From Keguizhuia sedimenti (lineage in GTDB: Bacteria; Pseudomonadota; Gammaproteobacteria; Burkholderiales; Burkholderiaceae_D): a stretch of 64,000 bases of DNA. This document shows, in pieces, positions 1 through 10,354 of the stretch. The notes under the pieces are model-generated. The model was given only the letters and a program-made list of their open reading frames with translations. It had not been told where the DNA came from and ran no database searches. Numbering within the stretch: the stretch's first letter is position 1; each line of letters begins with the position of its first letter. The translations under genes were made by a program, and so were the position numbers. The stretch covers positions 62,001 to 126,000 of the forward strand of contig JAUYVH010000009.1 of assembly GCA_030715135.1 (NCBI GenBank), written 5' to 3'.

Positions 1-684
1 CGTATTGCCCACTTCTTCGATCGTGACATTGCGGCGCAATGGCGCATTGTCCTTCACGAAGTTGAGGATCTTGCCGAAATCCTTGATGCCGCTGGCTGCC
101 AGCGTCTTGATCGGGCCGGCGGAAATGCCGTTCACGCGTATGCCCTTGGGGCCTAGCGATTCCGCCATGTAGCGCACGCTGGCTTCGAGCGACGCTTTTG
201 CCAATCCCATCGTATTGTAATTAGGCAGGGCGCGAATCGCACCCAGATAGCTCAAGGTCAGCAAAGCGGAATCGGAGCGCAGCATCGGCAGTGCCGCTTT
301 TGCCATGGCCGGGAAACTGTATGCAGAAATATCGTGCGCAATGCGGAACCCTTCGCGCGATAAACCGTCTAGGAAGTCGCCGGAGATTGCTTCGCGCGGC
401 GCGAAACCGATTGCATGAACCAGTCCGTCGAGACGGTCCCAGGATTTGCCCAGATCGGCGAACAAGGCATCGATCTGTTCATCGCTGCCGGCGTCGCAGT
501 CGAAGATGAGCGAGCTATCGAATTCCTTGGCGAATTCCGTGATGCGATCCTTGAAACGCTCGCCGACATAGGTAAATGCCAGTTCGGCGCCTTCGCGTTT
601 ACAGGCGGCGGCGATACCGTAGGCGATTGAACGGTTCGACAATAAGCCGGTGATTAATATTTTTTTTCCTTGCAGAAACGCCAT
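1..684 (-). CDS. fabI: Enoyl-[acyl-carrier-protein] reductase [NADH] FabI (3' end cut by window edge)
   Basis: Reduces the enoyl-ACP double bond in the last step of each fatty-acid elongation cycle, in the cytoplasm. The window holds the first 228 codons, read on the minus strand from the ATG at 684; the C-terminal part lies beyond position 1. The start is preceded by a GGAG ribosome site. Residues seen: N-terminal [13 protein letters not shown] with the short-chain-dehydrogenase nucleotide fold, and the FabI-type catalytic pair Tyr156-x6-Lys163 in [11 protein letters not shown], at the same numbering as E. coli FabI. The family normally has about 260 residues, so roughly 35 are missing. It is divergent from the yej operon. 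Confidence 0.93.
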   Translation of the reverse strand, partial: MAFLQGKKILITGLLSNRSIAYGIAAACKREGAELAFTYVGERFKDRITEFAKEFDSSLIFDCDAGSDEQIDALFADLGKSWDRLDGLVHAIGFAPREAISGDFLDGLSREGFRIAHDISAYSFPAMAKAALPMLRSDSALLTLSYLGAIRALPNYNTMGLAKASLEASVRYMAESLGPKGIRVNGISAGPIKTLAASGIKDFGKILNFVKDNAPLRRNVTIEEVGNT

Positions 685-1001
685 GTTAGCTCCAGTGTAC
701 GCCGCCGTTTTGATACGCATATAAGGCCATAAAACGGCAGTTATATGCGGCAAGACGCGATTTAAATAAATTACTAAGTTGAATGACCGGGTAGTTTAGC
801 CGCATTTGCAGGCTTGATCGGGCAAGATTGTAGGATGTCCTTAAGGGATCGGCAAGGATTGGCATGCTTGCCATTTATATCCGTCGCGTCAAACAATGAG
901 CAAATCGCCGAAGTTCATGCTGTCACAAGGCTTGTTTCTGTAAAATAAGCCAAACTTACGTCAGGCGGCGTGTTGCATCCAGAATCGACTTCCTATCACG
1001 A
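685..1001. other. Intergenic region between divergent fabI and yejA
   Basis: About 317 bases with no credible gene. It must carry both divergent promoters. A TAAAAT hexamer at 941-946 could be a -10 element for yejA, but I see no matching -35, so I do not call a promoter. No riboswitch or repeat was recognised. Confidence 0.5.
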
Positions 1002-2801
1002 ATGATTAAATTCTTTTTCACCGTTTTGCTGATTGCAAGCCTAATCCATGGCAATAGTGCATACGCGGCACATGCATTCGCCCTCTATGACGATCCCAAA
1101 TATCCTCCTGACTTCAAGCATTTCGATTACGTCAATCCGGATGCGCCGAAAGGCGGTGAACTCTTTCTTGCCAATCCGGATCGCCGCACCAGTTTCGACA
1201 AGTTCAATCCGTTTTCCCTGAAAGGCGTCGCGGCGGCGGGGGTGTCCAACCTGATGTTCGAAACGCTCACGGTCGGTTCGGCTGATGAAGTGGCGACTAT
1301 GTACGGCCTGCTGGCCGAAGACATGCAGCTTGCTCCTGACCGTATGTCGATTACCTTTCGCCTCAATCCCAAGGCTCGCTTCAATAATGGAGATCTTGTG
1401 ACGGCTGCGGACGTCAAGCATTCCTTCGACACCCTGATTGCCAAGGGCGCCCCTCAGTTCAAGTCGATCTATGCCGACGTCAAGCAATGCGTGGTGCTGG
1501 ACAAGCGCACGGTACGTTTCGATTTCAAGGCATTCAACCGCGAGCTGCCGCTTATCGTAGGCGGGACTCCGGTTTTCTCGCGTAAGTGGGGAGCCAATAC
1601 GTCTTTCGACAAGATCCAGCTTGAGCCGCCGATTTCAACGGGGCCTTACCTGATCGACCGTTACGATGTAGGCCGCTCCATCAGTTATAAGCGAGACCCG
1701 AATTACTGGGGCAACGATATTCCGTCGCGCAAGGGCATGTTCAATTTTGGGCGAATCCTGTACCGCTTTTACAAGGACGATGTGGCTAAGCTTGAAGCAT
1801 TTAAAGCAGGCGAATTTGATCTTGTCGTGGAATACAGCGCCAAGAACTGGGCGCGCAGCTACATTGGTCCGAAGTTCGAAAGCGGCGAAATCGTCAAGCG
1901 CACGCTGACTCATTCCAATGGCGCTGGCATGCAGGGCTTCGTGATGAACCTGCGCCGTCCGCAGTTCCAGGATGTTCGCGTGCGTAAGGCGCTGACTCTG
2001 GCGCTGGATTATGAATGGATGAACCGGCAACTGTTTTACAGCCAATACCAGCGCATTTATTCTTACTTCAGCAATAGCGAGCTGGCTGCGACCGGCATGC
2101 CGACAGAAGGAGAGCTGAAGCTCCTCGAGCCCTTGCGCGAGCAACTCGATCCTGCAGTCTTCGGCCCGGTACCGGTACCGCCGCGTACTGATCCACCGAA
2201 CTCGTTGCGTGCCAATCTGCTCAAGGCCAGGGCATTGCTTAAGGAGGCGGGATGGGAATACCGCGACGGTGCGCTGCGCAATGCCAAAGGCGAAGCTTTC
2301 ACCTTTGAAATTCTGGATGACCAGTCTGCGCTGTCGCGCATCATCAGCGTCTATATCCGTAATCTGCAAAAGCTTGGCATACAGGCCACGCAACGCACTG
2401 CCGATTTCGCACTCGTGCAAAAGCGCATGGAGGAGTTCGACTTTGACATGACCAGCATTCGTTTTCCTGATGTGACAAGTCCAGGAAATGAAATGTTCGA
2501 CCGCTTCGGTTCGGCGGCAGCCGATATCCCGGGCTCGGACAATGCGTGGGGCTTGAAAGACCCTGCGGTAGACAAGCTGGTTGCAGCACTGGTTTCGGCC
2601 AACTCCCGTCCGGAGCTCGTCGCAGCAGCGCGGGCGCTGGACCGGGTTCTGTTGCATAAACATATTGTAGTGACGCACTGGTACTCTGCAACGCATCGCG
2701 TTGCCTATCGCAACCGATTCGGCATGCCGGAAAAAATGCCGCTGTACTATCAAGCTGATCCATACGTAATCTCAACCTGGTGGCAGAAGGAGCCGCGATG
2801 A
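1002..2801 (+). CDS. yejA: Periplasmic oligopeptide-binding protein of a Yej-type ABC importer
   Basis: Extracellular solute-binding protein (SBP family 5) that captures peptides in the periplasm for the YejBEF transporter. It has 599 residues with an N-terminal signal peptide (hydrophobic core FFFTVLLIASLIHG, cleavage near AYA at about residue 22). The mature start, ALYDDPKYPPDFKHFDYVNP, is typical of YejA-like proteins, as is the ending YVISTWWQKEPR. The YejA group in E. coli is known for uptake of microcin C and other peptides; the substrate here is an inference. It is first in a four-gene operon, with the yejB start 10 bases beyond its stop. Confidence 0.9.
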   Translation: MIKFFFTVLLIASLIHGNSAYAAHAFALYDDPKYPPDFKHFDYVNPDAPKGGELFLANPDRRTSFDKFNPFSLKGVAAAGVSNLMFETLTVGSADEVATMYGLLAEDMQLAPDRMSITFRLNPKARFNNGDLVTAADVKHSFDTLIAKGAPQFKSIYADVKQCVVLDKRTVRFDFKAFNRELPLIVGGTPVFSRKWGANTSFDKIQLEPPISTGPYLIDRYDVGRSISYKRDPNYWGNDIPSRKGMFNFGRILYRFYKDDVAKLEAFKAGEFDLVVEYSAKNWARSYIGPKFESGEIVKRTLTHSNGAGMQGFVMNLRRPQFQDVRVRKALTLALDYEWMNRQLFYSQYQRIYSYFSNSELAATGMPTEGELKLLEPLREQLDPAVFGPVPVPPRTDPPNSLRANLLKARALLKEAGWEYRDGALRNAKGEAFTFEILDDQSALSRIISVYIRNLQKLGIQATQRTADFALVQKRMEEFDFDMTSIRFPDVTSPGNEMFDRFGSAAADIPGSDNAWGLKDPAVDKLVAALVSANSRPELVAAARALDRVLLHKHIVVTHWYSATHRVAYRNRFGMPEKMPLYYQADPYVISTWWQKEPR

Positions 2802-2811
2802 AAGGTATCCG

Positions 2812-3873
2812 ATGAACCTGTGGTCATATATTGCAAAGCGCATTTTGCTGATGCTGCCGACCTTGTTCGGCGTGATCGCGATTACCTTTGCCGTGATTCA
2901 GTTCGTGCCGGGCGGGCCGGTCGAGCAGGCCTTGATGGAGTTGCGGAAAGGGCAGGTCGGCATGGGCGAGGCGAGCGGCGGCGGAGCATCGGACTACCGC
3001 GGCAGGCAAGGGGTCGATGCCGAACGCGTGAAGGAAATCCAGGCGCTGTATGGCTTCGACAAGCCGCCGATGGAACGCTTCTGGCAAATGCTCAAGGGCT
3101 TCCTGACTTTCGATTTGGGACAAAGTTTTTACCACCACAAGGACGTGTGGGACCTGGTCAAGTCCAAACTACCGGTTTCGATTTCGCTGGGTTTGTGGAC
3201 TTTCTTCCTGACCTATCTGATATCCATTCCGCTGGGCATTGCCAAAGCAGTGCGCGAAGGCAGCCGGTTCGACATGGTAACCAGCATGCTGGTCCTGATC
3301 GGTTATTCAATCCCCGGATTCGTGCTCGGCGTATTTTTGCTGGTGATATTCGGCGGCGGCAGCTTCCTGCAGTGGTTCCCCTTGCGTGGATTGACCTCGG
3401 ATGACTGGGAATCCATGTCGCTGTTCGGCAAGGTCGTCGATTATCTCTGGCATATCACCTTGCCGGTGACTGCATCGGTGGCCGGATCGTTTGCCGTAAT
3501 GACCATGCTGACCAAGAATACATTCCTTGAAGAGATACGCAAGCAATACGTCCTTACTGCGCGCGCCAAGGGGCTGGACGAGCGCAAGGTGCTGTACAAG
3601 CACGTGTTCCGCAATGCCCTGATTCCGCTCGTGACCGGATTTCCGGCAGCCTTCATCGGCGCCTTCTTCGCGGGCAGCCTGTTGATCGAAACCTTGTTTT
3701 CACTCGACGGCCTCGGATTGCTTTCTTATGAATCGGTGGTTCGGCGTGATTACCCAGTCGTCATGGGAACGCTTTACTTGTTCACGCTGATCGGCCTGGT
3801 CGTCAAATTGCTTGGCGACTTATGCTACGTATGGGCCGATCCTCGCGTACAGTTCGAAAGTCTGGCCCGATGA
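2812..3873 (+). CDS. yejB: Peptide ABC transporter permease YejB
   Basis: Inner-membrane permease (binding-protein-dependent transport family) of 353 residues. The first membrane segment is near residues 9-30 (ILLMLPTLFGVIAITFAVI), followed by the usual large periplasmic stretch and a five-helix core. The EAA loop that contacts the ATPase is visible as YVLTARAKGLDERKVLYKHV near residues 245-265. It would pair with YejE to form the channel. Its stop overlaps the yejE start (ATGA), which suggests translational coupling. Confidence 0.9.
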   Translation: MNLWSYIAKRILLMLPTLFGVIAITFAVIQFVPGGPVEQALMELRKGQVGMGEASGGGASDYRGRQGVDAERVKEIQALYGFDKPPMERFWQMLKGFLTFDLGQSFYHHKDVWDLVKSKLPVSISLGLWTFFLTYLISIPLGIAKAVREGSRFDMVTSMLVLIGYSIPGFVLGVFLLVIFGGGSFLQWFPLRGLTSDDWESMSLFGKVVDYLWHITLPVTASVAGSFAVMTMLTKNTFLEEIRKQYVLTARAKGLDERKVLYKHVFRNALIPLVTGFPAAFIGAFFAGSLLIETLFSLDGLGLLSYESVVRRDYPVVMGTLYLFTLIGLVVKLLGDLCYVWADPRVQFESLAR

Positions 3874-4916
3874 ACACGACAATGACTCCAAGCCCATCTC
3901 AGTCGCCCTGGCGCCGCGTCTGGCTGCGTTTCAAGCAGAGCAGGCGCGGTTACTGGAGCCTGATCATTTTCACGATTCTTTTCGTCATCAGCCTGATGGC
4001 GGAAGTGGTTTCGAACGACAAGCCGCTCGTTGCAAGCTATAGCGGCAAGCTGGTTTTTCCGATTGTGCATACCTATTCCGAAAAGGAATTCGGGGGCGAC
4101 TTCGACACACAGGCAGATTACCTCGATCCGTTCATCAAGGATCAATTCAGCAAAGGCGGCAATTGGGCCATTTATCCGCTCAACCACTATAGTTTCGATA
4201 CGCTGAATTACTTTGCCAAGTCCCCCAATCCCGCACCGCCGTCCGCCGACAACTGGCTCGGCACCGATGACCGGGGACGCGATGTGTTTGCGCGCCTCCT
4301 GTACGGATTCAGGGTATCGGTGCTGTTTGGCCTTGCGCTTACATTCACCGGCGTCATTCTTGGATTGCTGACCGGTGCGATTCAAGGCTATTTCGCGGGC
4401 AAGACAGACCTTTTGTTTCAGCGCTTCATGGAAATCTGGGGATCGATGCCTGAACTTTATCTGCTGATTATTTTTGCTTCGATCTTCGAACCCAGCATCG
4501 GGCTATTGCTTGTCCTGCTTTCGCTGTTCGGATGGATGGGCCTGTCCGATTACGTGCGCGCCGACTTTCTGCGCAACCGTAATCTGGAATATGTGCAGGC
4601 TGCGCGTGCAATGGGCCTGTCGAACCGGACAATCATCTGGCGCCATGTGCTGCCTAACAGCCTGACGCCGGTGGTCACCTTCCTGCCTTTCCGCATGAGT
4701 GCTTCCATTCTTGCCCTGACCAGCCTGGATTTTCTTGGCTTGGGCGTGCCGCCGTCGACGCCGAGCCTGGGTGAGCTGCTGGCGCAGGGCAAAAATAATC
4801 TCGACGCCTGGTGGATTGCTCTGTCGACGTTCATGGTGCTGACAGTGACCCTGCTGCTATTGACGAATATCGGCGATGCCTTGCGTAATGCGCTGGACGT
4901 CAGGAGGAAGGCATGA
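3870..4916 (+). CDS. yejE: Peptide ABC transporter permease YejE
   Basis: Second permease, 348 residues. I place the start at the ATG at 3870, which overlaps the yejB stop as ATGA, rather than at an upstream start inside yejB. The protein has an N-terminal helix (about 30-50), a periplasmic loop containing the DDRGRDVFARLLYG signature of dipeptide-type permeases, and the EAA loop YVQAARAMGLSNRTIIWRHV. Its last bases overlap the yejF start (ATGA again). The family and order YejA-B-E-F match the enterobacterial operon. Confidence 0.9.
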   Translation: MNTTMTPSPSQSPWRRVWLRFKQSRRGYWSLIIFTILFVISLMAEVVSNDKPLVASYSGKLVFPIVHTYSEKEFGGDFDTQADYLDPFIKDQFSKGGNWAIYPLNHYSFDTLNYFAKSPNPAPPSADNWLGTDDRGRDVFARLLYGFRVSVLFGLALTFTGVILGLLTGAIQGYFAGKTDLLFQRFMEIWGSMPELYLLIIFASIFEPSIGLLLVLLSLFGWMGLSDYVRADFLRNRNLEYVQAARAMGLSNRTIIWRHVLPNSLTPVVTFLPFRMSASILALTSLDFLGLGVPPSTPSLGELLAQGKNNLDAWWIALSTFMVLTVTLLLLTNIGDALRNALDVRRKA

Positions 4917-6505
4917 GCTTGCTTGATGTCCGCAATCTTCAGATCGCATTCGGCGACACGCCCGTGGTCAGCGACGTCAGTTTTTCCATCGCTGCCGGAG
5001 AAAAGTTCGCGCTGGTCGGCGAGTCGGGATCGGGCAAGACCGTCACGGCATTGTCAGTGCTGCATCTGCTGCAGGATGCGCAATACCAGGGAAGCATCTT
5101 GTTCGAGGGGCAGGATATCCTGAAAAAATCCGAGCCGGCGATGCGCGCCGTGCGCGGCAAGGAAATCGCGATGATTTTCCAGGAGCCGATGACGGCCCTA
5201 AATCCGCTTTTCACCATCGGCAATCAGATCGCGGAAGTGCCGATGCTGCACGAAGGATTAAACGCGCGCATGGCAGCGCAACGCGCAGTCGACTTGCTGG
5301 CCAAGACCGGCATCCCCGAACCGGCAAGGCGTGCGCTGGCATATCCGCACCAGTTGTCCGGTGGTCAGCGCCAGCGAGCAATGATCGCCATGGCTTTGGC
5401 ATGCCGGCCAAAACTGTTGATTGCCGATGAGCCGACCACAGCGCTGGATGTGACGATCCAGGTGCAGATCATCGAGCTGCTGAACGAATTGCAGCGCCAG
5501 GAAAATATGGCGGTGCTGATGATTACGCATGACTTGAATCTGGTGCGGCATTTTGCAGACCGCGTCGGCGTCATGGAAAAAGGGCGCCTGATCGAGACAG
5601 CAAATACCCATGAGTTGTTTTCCCAGCCGCGCGAAGCCTATACCCGCAAGCTGCTTTCAAGCCGGCCCGAACGGCTGGTCAAGCTTGTGCCCGATTCCGG
5701 CAAGTCGCTCGTCAATGCCGAGAAAATCCGCTGTACATTTTCGATCAGCCAGGGCTGGTTCAAGAAGAAGGAGTTTGTCGCTGTCGAAGATGTTGACCTG
5801 CATTTGCATCCCGGCGAGACGCTGGGCATCGTCGGCGAATCAGGTTCAGGAAAATCAACGCTCGGCATGGCGCTGTTGCGCCTGGGTGCTGCAAAGGTTG
5901 ATGGCCGCATCGTATTCGACTCTCATATCATCAGCGACATGGACAGCAAATCGCTGCGGCCGCTGAGGGCAAAAATGCAGGTCGTGTTCCAGGATCCGTT
6001 TGCCTCGCTGTCGCCGCGCAGGACAATCGAGCAAATCATCGGGGAAGGCCTGGAGCTGCATCAGCCGCAGTTTGGTAAAGATGAAGTACGCCAGGCAGTG
6101 GCCGCAAGCCTCTCGGAGGTCGGTTTGTCGCCGCAGATGATGTCACGTTATCCGCATGAATTTTCGGGAGGTCAGAGGCAGCGCATTGCAATCGCGCGCG
6201 TGCTGGTATTGAAACCGAAGCTGATCCTTCTGGACGAGCCGACTTCTTCACTGGATGTCTCCGTGCAGCTGCAGGTGCTGCAGCTGCTGGCCGATTTGCA
6301 GCAAAAATATGGCTTGTCGTATCTTTTCATCAGCCACGACCTTGCGGTGATTCGCGCCATGGCGCATCGGGTCATGGTGATGAAAGACGGAAAGGTTGTG
6401 GAGAGCGGCGCGATGGAAGAGGTGCTGACACGCCCGAGCCATCCCTACACGCAACGTTTGCTTGCAGCCTCCAGTTATGCCGTCGAGACAACCTTGGCGA
6501 CCTGA
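4913..6505 (+). CDS. yejF: Peptide ABC transporter ATPase YejF (two fused ATPase domains)
   Basis: Cytoplasmic energy-coupling subunit with two complete ABC cassettes in 530 residues. The first half has Walker A GESGSGKT, signature LSGGQRQR and Walker [13 protein letters not shown]. The second has [16 protein letters not shown] and [12 protein letters not shown]. Each half ends with the oligopeptide/dipeptide ATPase C-terminal extension (HPYTQRLL in the second). Both cassettes keep all motifs, so both should hydrolyse ATP. It is the last gene of yejABEF; mltD converges on it about 60 bases downstream with no clear terminator between. Confidence 0.92.
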   Translation: MSLLDVRNLQIAFGDTPVVSDVSFSIAAGEKFALVGESGSGKTVTALSVLHLLQDAQYQGSILFEGQDILKKSEPAMRAVRGKEIAMIFQEPMTALNPLFTIGNQIAEVPMLHEGLNARMAAQRAVDLLAKTGIPEPARRALAYPHQLSGGQRQRAMIAMALACRPKLLIADEPTTALDVTIQVQIIELLNELQRQENMAVLMITHDLNLVRHFADRVGVMEKGRLIETANTHELFSQPREAYTRKLLSSRPERLVKLVPDSGKSLVNAEKIRCTFSISQGWFKKKEFVAVEDVDLHLHPGETLGIVGESGSGKSTLGMALLRLGAAKVDGRIVFDSHIISDMDSKSLRPLRAKMQVVFQDPFASLSPRRTIEQIIGEGLELHQPQFGKDEVRQAVAASLSEVGLSPQMMSRYPHEFSGGQRQRIAIARVLVLKPKLILLDEPTSSLDVSVQLQVLQLLADLQQKYGLSYLFISHDLAVIRAMAHRVMVMKDGKVVESGAMEEVLTRPSHPYTQRLLAASSYAVETTLAT

Positions 6506-6564
6506 TGCAAACCTCGCGGAAGGATACTAGCTCACGTCAGGCTGTTCCCGCAGATATGCCGGAT

Positions 6565-8112
6565 CTATCGAATCGCGCCTACTGCAAGAATAGTAGTCTT
6601 GGCTGAGCCTGATTTGCCGGATTTTGCGACTTTGCTTTTTTGTGAAGACTTTGAGCTTTTTTGTGCGACCTGCCTGCGGCTCTTTCCGGTGTTTTTCGAC
6701 TTTGCGGCGACCCGTGTGGCAGACGGGCGAGCGGCAGTGCGCCTGCCTGATTTATAAGGCACGTTTACTTCCAGGGTCTGTCCCCTGGCCAGCTTGTCGC
6801 CTTTCAGGTTGTTCCAGGATCTGACTTGCGCGGGGCTGACCTTGTAGCGTCTTGCGATCGATGTAACGGTATCGGTTTTGCCGGCCTTGACGACGATCTT
6901 GCGGCTGTCCGGCACGTCCGGCTCGATCAGAAGCGTGGCATTGTCTGCGATCTCCGTTGAAATGTTCTTGTCGCTTTCGTGGTCGGCTTTAGGCACCAGA
7001 ATAGTCGAACCCTGTTTCAGGCGCATTTTGGGCGGAATATTATTGGCTTCACGGATCACTTCCGGCGTCGTCTTGAATCTCGCCGCAAGGGTTTCGATAC
7101 GCTCGCGCGCATTGGTTACCTTGTGCGCGGTCCAGGTCGACAATGCCTTGGTCCATTTGGTGATATTGGTCTTGAATTTTTCAGCGTTGCTTTGCGGCAG
7201 AAGAATCTGGGTATTCGGACTGCCGGTAATCACCGGGCGGTTGAATTGCGGATTCAAGGCCTTGAATTCTTCCATCGGCAACTCCGCCAGCTGCGCAGCG
7301 ACCTTGATATCGATATCACGCGTTTTATTGATCGTTACGAAATAAGGCTGGTTTTCGACGCGAGGCAGCGTGATGCCATACTGTCCCGGAGACGCGATAA
7401 TGTTTTTTACCGCCTGCAGCTTTGGTACGTAATTCTTGGTTTCAGCCGGCATGAACGCAGACAGGCCATTGAAAGTGATCGGTTCACCGGCCGCGCGCGC
7501 TTTCTTGATGGCGCGCTGTACCGAACCTTCACCCCAGTTGTAGGCCGCCAGTGCAAGCTGCCAGTCGCCGAACATACCGTATAACTTTTGCAGATAAGTC
7601 AGCGCCGCATCGGTCGAGGCAATGACGTCGCGGCGTTCGTCCCTGAACGCATTCTGCTTCAGGTCGAAGGCGCGGCCGGTCGATGGAATGAACTGCCACA
7701 TGCCGGCCGCTTTGGCAGTGGAGTAAGCCTGCGGATTGAATGCCGATTCAATAAAGGGCAGCAACGCCAGTTCAGTAGGCATCCCGCGCTTTTCAAGTTC
7801 CTGCACGACATGGTAGAGATAACGCGAGGCACGGGTGGTCGTGCGCTGAATATAGTCCGGTCGGGAGCTGTACCAGGTCGTTTGACTTGTCACCAGCGGA
7901 TTGTCGAGATCCGGGATCGCAAATCCTTTGCGGATGCGGCCCCACACATCAACCTCGTTAGACTCTACTGCCTCCATCAGGGGATCTGCAGGATCGAAGG
8001 TCTGGGTCGGCGAATATGCAAAGAGGGAAATATCGTTGGCATGGACAGGAATAGAAATGCCTGCCGATAAGAGTGCGATACATACCAAGGATGTAAGATT
8101 TGACCGATGCAT
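6565..8112 (-). CDS. mltD: Membrane-bound lytic murein transglycosylase D
   Basis: Cleaves the glycan strands of peptidoglycan in the periplasm. The 515-residue protein starts with a signal sequence (about residues 1-25, ending VHA). The transglycosylase SLT domain follows, with the catalytic Glu in FIESAFNPQAYS and the AAGMWQFIPSTGR motif. Two LysM-type repeats lie in the C-terminal third (around LAARFKTTPEVIREANN and IARRYKVSPAQVRSWNN), and the tail is very rich in Lys and Ser. I see no lipobox Cys at the signal end, so lipid anchoring is uncertain. gloB lies upstream on the same strand, 144 bases away. Confidence 0.9.
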   Translation of the reverse strand: MHRSNLTSLVCIALLSAGISIPVHANDISLFAYSPTQTFDPADPLMEAVESNEVDVWGRIRKGFAIPDLDNPLVTSQTTWYSSRPDYIQRTTTRASRYLYHVVQELEKRGMPTELALLPFIESAFNPQAYSTAKAAGMWQFIPSTGRAFDLKQNAFRDERRDVIASTDAALTYLQKLYGMFGDWQLALAAYNWGEGSVQRAIKKARAAGEPITFNGLSAFMPAETKNYVPKLQAVKNIIASPGQYGITLPRVENQPYFVTINKTRDIDIKVAAQLAELPMEEFKALNPQFNRPVITGSPNTQILLPQSNAEKFKTNITKWTKALSTWTAHKVTNARERIETLAARFKTTPEVIREANNIPPKMRLKQGSTILVPKADHESDKNISTEIADNATLLIEPDVPDSRKIVVKAGKTDTVTSIARRYKVSPAQVRSWNNLKGDKLARGQTLEVNVPYKSGRRTAARPSATRVAAKSKNTGKSRRQVAQKSSKSSQKSKVAKSGKSGSAKTTILAVGAIR

Positions 8113-8256
8113 GGATGTCTTTGCAATTGCCGAATGGAATCGACGGTGCTTTAGGGTAATGCAAAGGAGTGTACGGATCCTCCTTTCATTGCGTCAAGAA
8201 AAATGTCAGCAATAATGACGTGGCGCAAACCTGATCAGTCACTGAAATCACAAGTC

Positions 8257-9051
8257 TTATTTGTAACTATTTTTCCATTCGCGTAAGGCAGCAAAAACGG
8301 CAATTGGTTCCTTGGAAGAAACTTTTTGTTCGCGTATTAATTTTTCCGATACTGCATCCTGCGTGGTGCGCAGGAACGGGTTGGTCATTTTTTCCAGTTC
8401 CATGGTGGAGGGAATTGTAGGAAGGCCGCGATCACGCTTTGCCTGTTCGTCTTTTATGCGTGTTATCAATTTTTCATTATCCGGTTCGATTTCTTTTGCA
8501 AATTTTAAATTGGAAAGCGTGTACTCGTGAGCACAATAAATCTGCGTGTCATCCGGCAAGGCGGCCAATTTTTCCAGGGAACCGAGCATTTGGGCCGGCG
8601 TTCCCTCGAATAAACGACCGCATCCGCCGGCAAAAAGAGTATCGCCACAGAACAGCCATTTCCTCTCCTGTGAAAAATAAGCAATATGGCCGAGCGTATG
8701 GCCGGGAACATCCAGCACTGAAAAACGGAGGCCGAGTTCTGGGAGATTAACAGAATCGCCTTCTGATAATGGCACTGTGACGCTTCCTATGCGATCATTG
8801 CGAGGTCCGAATACCGGAACATCATACTGTTTAAGCAACTTTTCGACTCCCCCGACATGATCGCCATGGTGGTGAGTAAGTAAAATGGCGCTCAGGGACA
8901 ATTGATGTTTTTTTAATGTGTCCAGAACAGGCTGGGCGTCACCGGGATCTACGACAACCGCGTCTTTGCCATTGTGCACAAGCCATAAATAGTTATCATT
9001 AAAGGCAGGGATAGGCAATACGCTTAAAGAGTTATTGAATGCCATACGCAT
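8257..9051 (-). CDS. gloB: Hydroxyacylglutathione hydrolase (glyoxalase II)
   Basis: Hydrolyses S-lactoylglutathione to lactate and glutathione, finishing methylglyoxal detoxification. The metallo-beta-lactamase fold is shown by the metal motif THHHGDH (residues 59-65), the HTLGH motif, [17 protein letters not shown] and [10 protein letters not shown]. Two starts are possible: the ATG at 9051 or the ATG at 9045; neither has a good ribosome site. A TATAAT lies about 25 bases upstream, inside the divergent methyltransferase gene. The neighbour order gloB, methyltransferase, rnhA, dnaQ, tRNA resembles the E. coli gloB-yafS-rnhA-dnaQ-aspV locus. Confidence 0.93.
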   Translation of the reverse strand: MRMAFNNSLSVLPIPAFNDNYLWLVHNGKDAVVVDPGDAQPVLDTLKKHQLSLSAILLTHHHGDHVGGVEKLLKQYDVPVFGPRNDRIGSVTVPLSEGDSVNLPELGLRFSVLDVPGHTLGHIAYFSQERKWLFCGDTLFAGGCGRLFEGTPAQMLGSLEKLAALPDDTQIYCAHEYTLSNLKFAKEIEPDNEKLITRIKDEQAKRDRGLPTIPSTMELEKMTNPFLRTTQDAVSEKLIREQKVSSKEPIAVFAALREWKNSYK

Positions 9052-9826
9052 GAATCATTTGTCATCTGAAAAAAACATTATAGCGCTTGGCTCGTGGCTG
9101 GATACTTCAGCGGGAACGTATGTACGCGAGTGGGAAGAGTCGTGTCTTAATACGCTAACGGCTGATATTTTCGGTTTCAATGCGGTGCAGATAGGCTTGC
9201 CGGAGATAAATGCGCTGCAGGCCAACCGCATGCCCAACAAATGGCTAAGCAGCAGCCATCCGGCATTGAATTTGGCTCAAGATGTACATCCGCTATCCAT
9301 CATTCATGACTTTTCCGAACTTCCTTTTGCGACACAGAGCCTGGATCTCGTAGTCTTGCCGCATGTGCTGGAATTTGCGGCAGAACCGCATCAGGTGTTG
9401 CGCGAGGTCGAGCGCGTCTTGATTCCGGAAGGGCAATTGATTATCTGCGGCTTCAATCCTGCAAGCCTATGGGGTGCACGGCAAGCCGCGGGGCGCTTGT
9501 CCGGAACACATTTTCTTCCGCAGGACAGCGAATTCATCAGTGTGCCGCGCTTAAAAGACTGGCTGAAGCTGCTGAACATGGAAGTGAATCGCGGCCATTT
9601 TGGCTGTTATGCTCCGCCATGCAAGACCGATAAGTGGCTGACTCGTTTTACTTTCATGGACAAGGCAGGAGACCGCTGGTGGCCGTATCTGGGCGCTGTC
9701 TATATCGTTCAAGCCATCAAGAGAGTCAAGGGCATGAGGCTAATCGGCCCGGCCTGGTCAGTCAAGCACGCGAAGGTACCCAAGGTTGTCCCGGCAACCA
9801 ACAAGGCGCACAAGACACAAAAATAA
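9050..9826 (+). CDS. SAM-dependent methyltransferase-like protein (YafS-type position)
   Basis: A class I methyltransferase-like protein of 258 residues from the ATG at 9050 (a TTG at 9035 is an in-frame alternative). The C-terminal half of the fold is clear: [20 protein letters not shown] followed by [20 protein letters not shown] fits the methyltransferase type 11 motif II/III region. The usual glycine-rich SAM loop is replaced by [14 protein letters not shown], so cofactor binding may be altered. The substrate is unknown. The gene starts within two bases of divergent gloB, and its stop is one base from the rnhA start, so it heads an rnhA-dnaQ operon. Confidence 0.75.
   Translation: MNHLSSEKNIIALGSWLDTSAGTYVREWEESCLNTLTADIFGFNAVQIGLPEINALQANRMPNKWLSSSHPALNLAQDVHPLSIIHDFSELPFATQSLDLVVLPHVLEFAAEPHQVLREVERVLIPEGQLIICGFNPASLWGARQAAGRLSGTHFLPQDSEFISVPRLKDWLKLLNMEVNRGHFGCYAPPCKTDKWLTRFTFMDKAGDRWWPYLGAVYIVQAIKRVKGMRLIGPAWSVKHAKVPKVVPATNKAHKTQK
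9077..9082 (-). promoter_or_regulatory. Probable -10 element for gloB inside the divergent methyltransferase gene
   Basis: On the minus strand this reads TATAAT, a perfect sigma-70 -10, about 25 bases before the gloB start. No clear -35 is visible at the right distance. Because the divergent gene starts abut, the gloB promoter must lie in the methyltransferase coding sequence. Confidence 0.45.
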
Positions 9827-9827
9827 C

Positions 9828-10262
9828 ATGGACAAAATAGAAATTTTTACGGACGGAGCCTGCAAGGGCAATCCAGGACCCGGAGGGTGGGGTGCATGGC
9901 TGATTGCAGGGAAGCACGAAAAAGAACTGTTCGGCGGCGAACCCAATACAACAAACAACCGCATGGAACTGAAAGCCGTCATCGAAGCGCTGTCCATCCT
10001 GAAGCGGCCGTGCGAGATCGTTCTTCATACCGACAGCCAGTATGTACAAAAAGGCATCAGCGAATGGATACACGGCTGGAAGCAGCGCGGCTGGAAAACA
10101 GCTGCCAGGGAACCCGTTAAAAATGCGGATTTGTGGCAGGCTCTCGATGCGGCCCAGGCGCGGCATAAGATAGAATGGCGCTGGATCAAAGGCCATGCGG
10201 GACATGAAGGCAACGAGCGGGCGGATGCGCTGGCAAACCGCGGCGTGGAATCAGTCAGGTAA
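9828..10262 (+). CDS. rnhA: Ribonuclease HI
   Basis: Degrades the RNA strand of RNA-DNA hybrids. The 144-residue protein has the four acidic active-site residues in their expected contexts: Asp in [17 protein letters not shown], Glu in [10 protein letters not shown], Asp in LHTDSQYV and Asp in [11 protein letters not shown]. The start at 9828 gives the standard N-terminus [10 protein letters not shown] and sits one base after the methyltransferase stop. The length matches the bacterial family. It precedes dnaQ, as in many proteobacteria. Confidence 0.95.
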   Translation: MDKIEIFTDGACKGNPGPGGWGAWLIAGKHEKELFGGEPNTTNNRMELKAVIEALSILKRPCEIVLHTDSQYVQKGISEWIHGWKQRGWKTAAREPVKNADLWQALDAAQARHKIEWRWIKGHAGHEGNERADALANRGVESVR

Positions 10263-10354
10263 GAGTCGGAATTCCCGGATTGCCGAATTTTCTTGTTGCG
10301 CAAAGTTCTGTTCGCAGGACAACCATAAATAAAAACTGTTTCACAACTTTCACT

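Noticed and set aside
1635-2753. Long minus-strand open frame (372 codons) opposite yejA
   Set aside because: It lies wholly inside yejA, has no ribosome site or recognisable domain, and is a codon-usage shadow.
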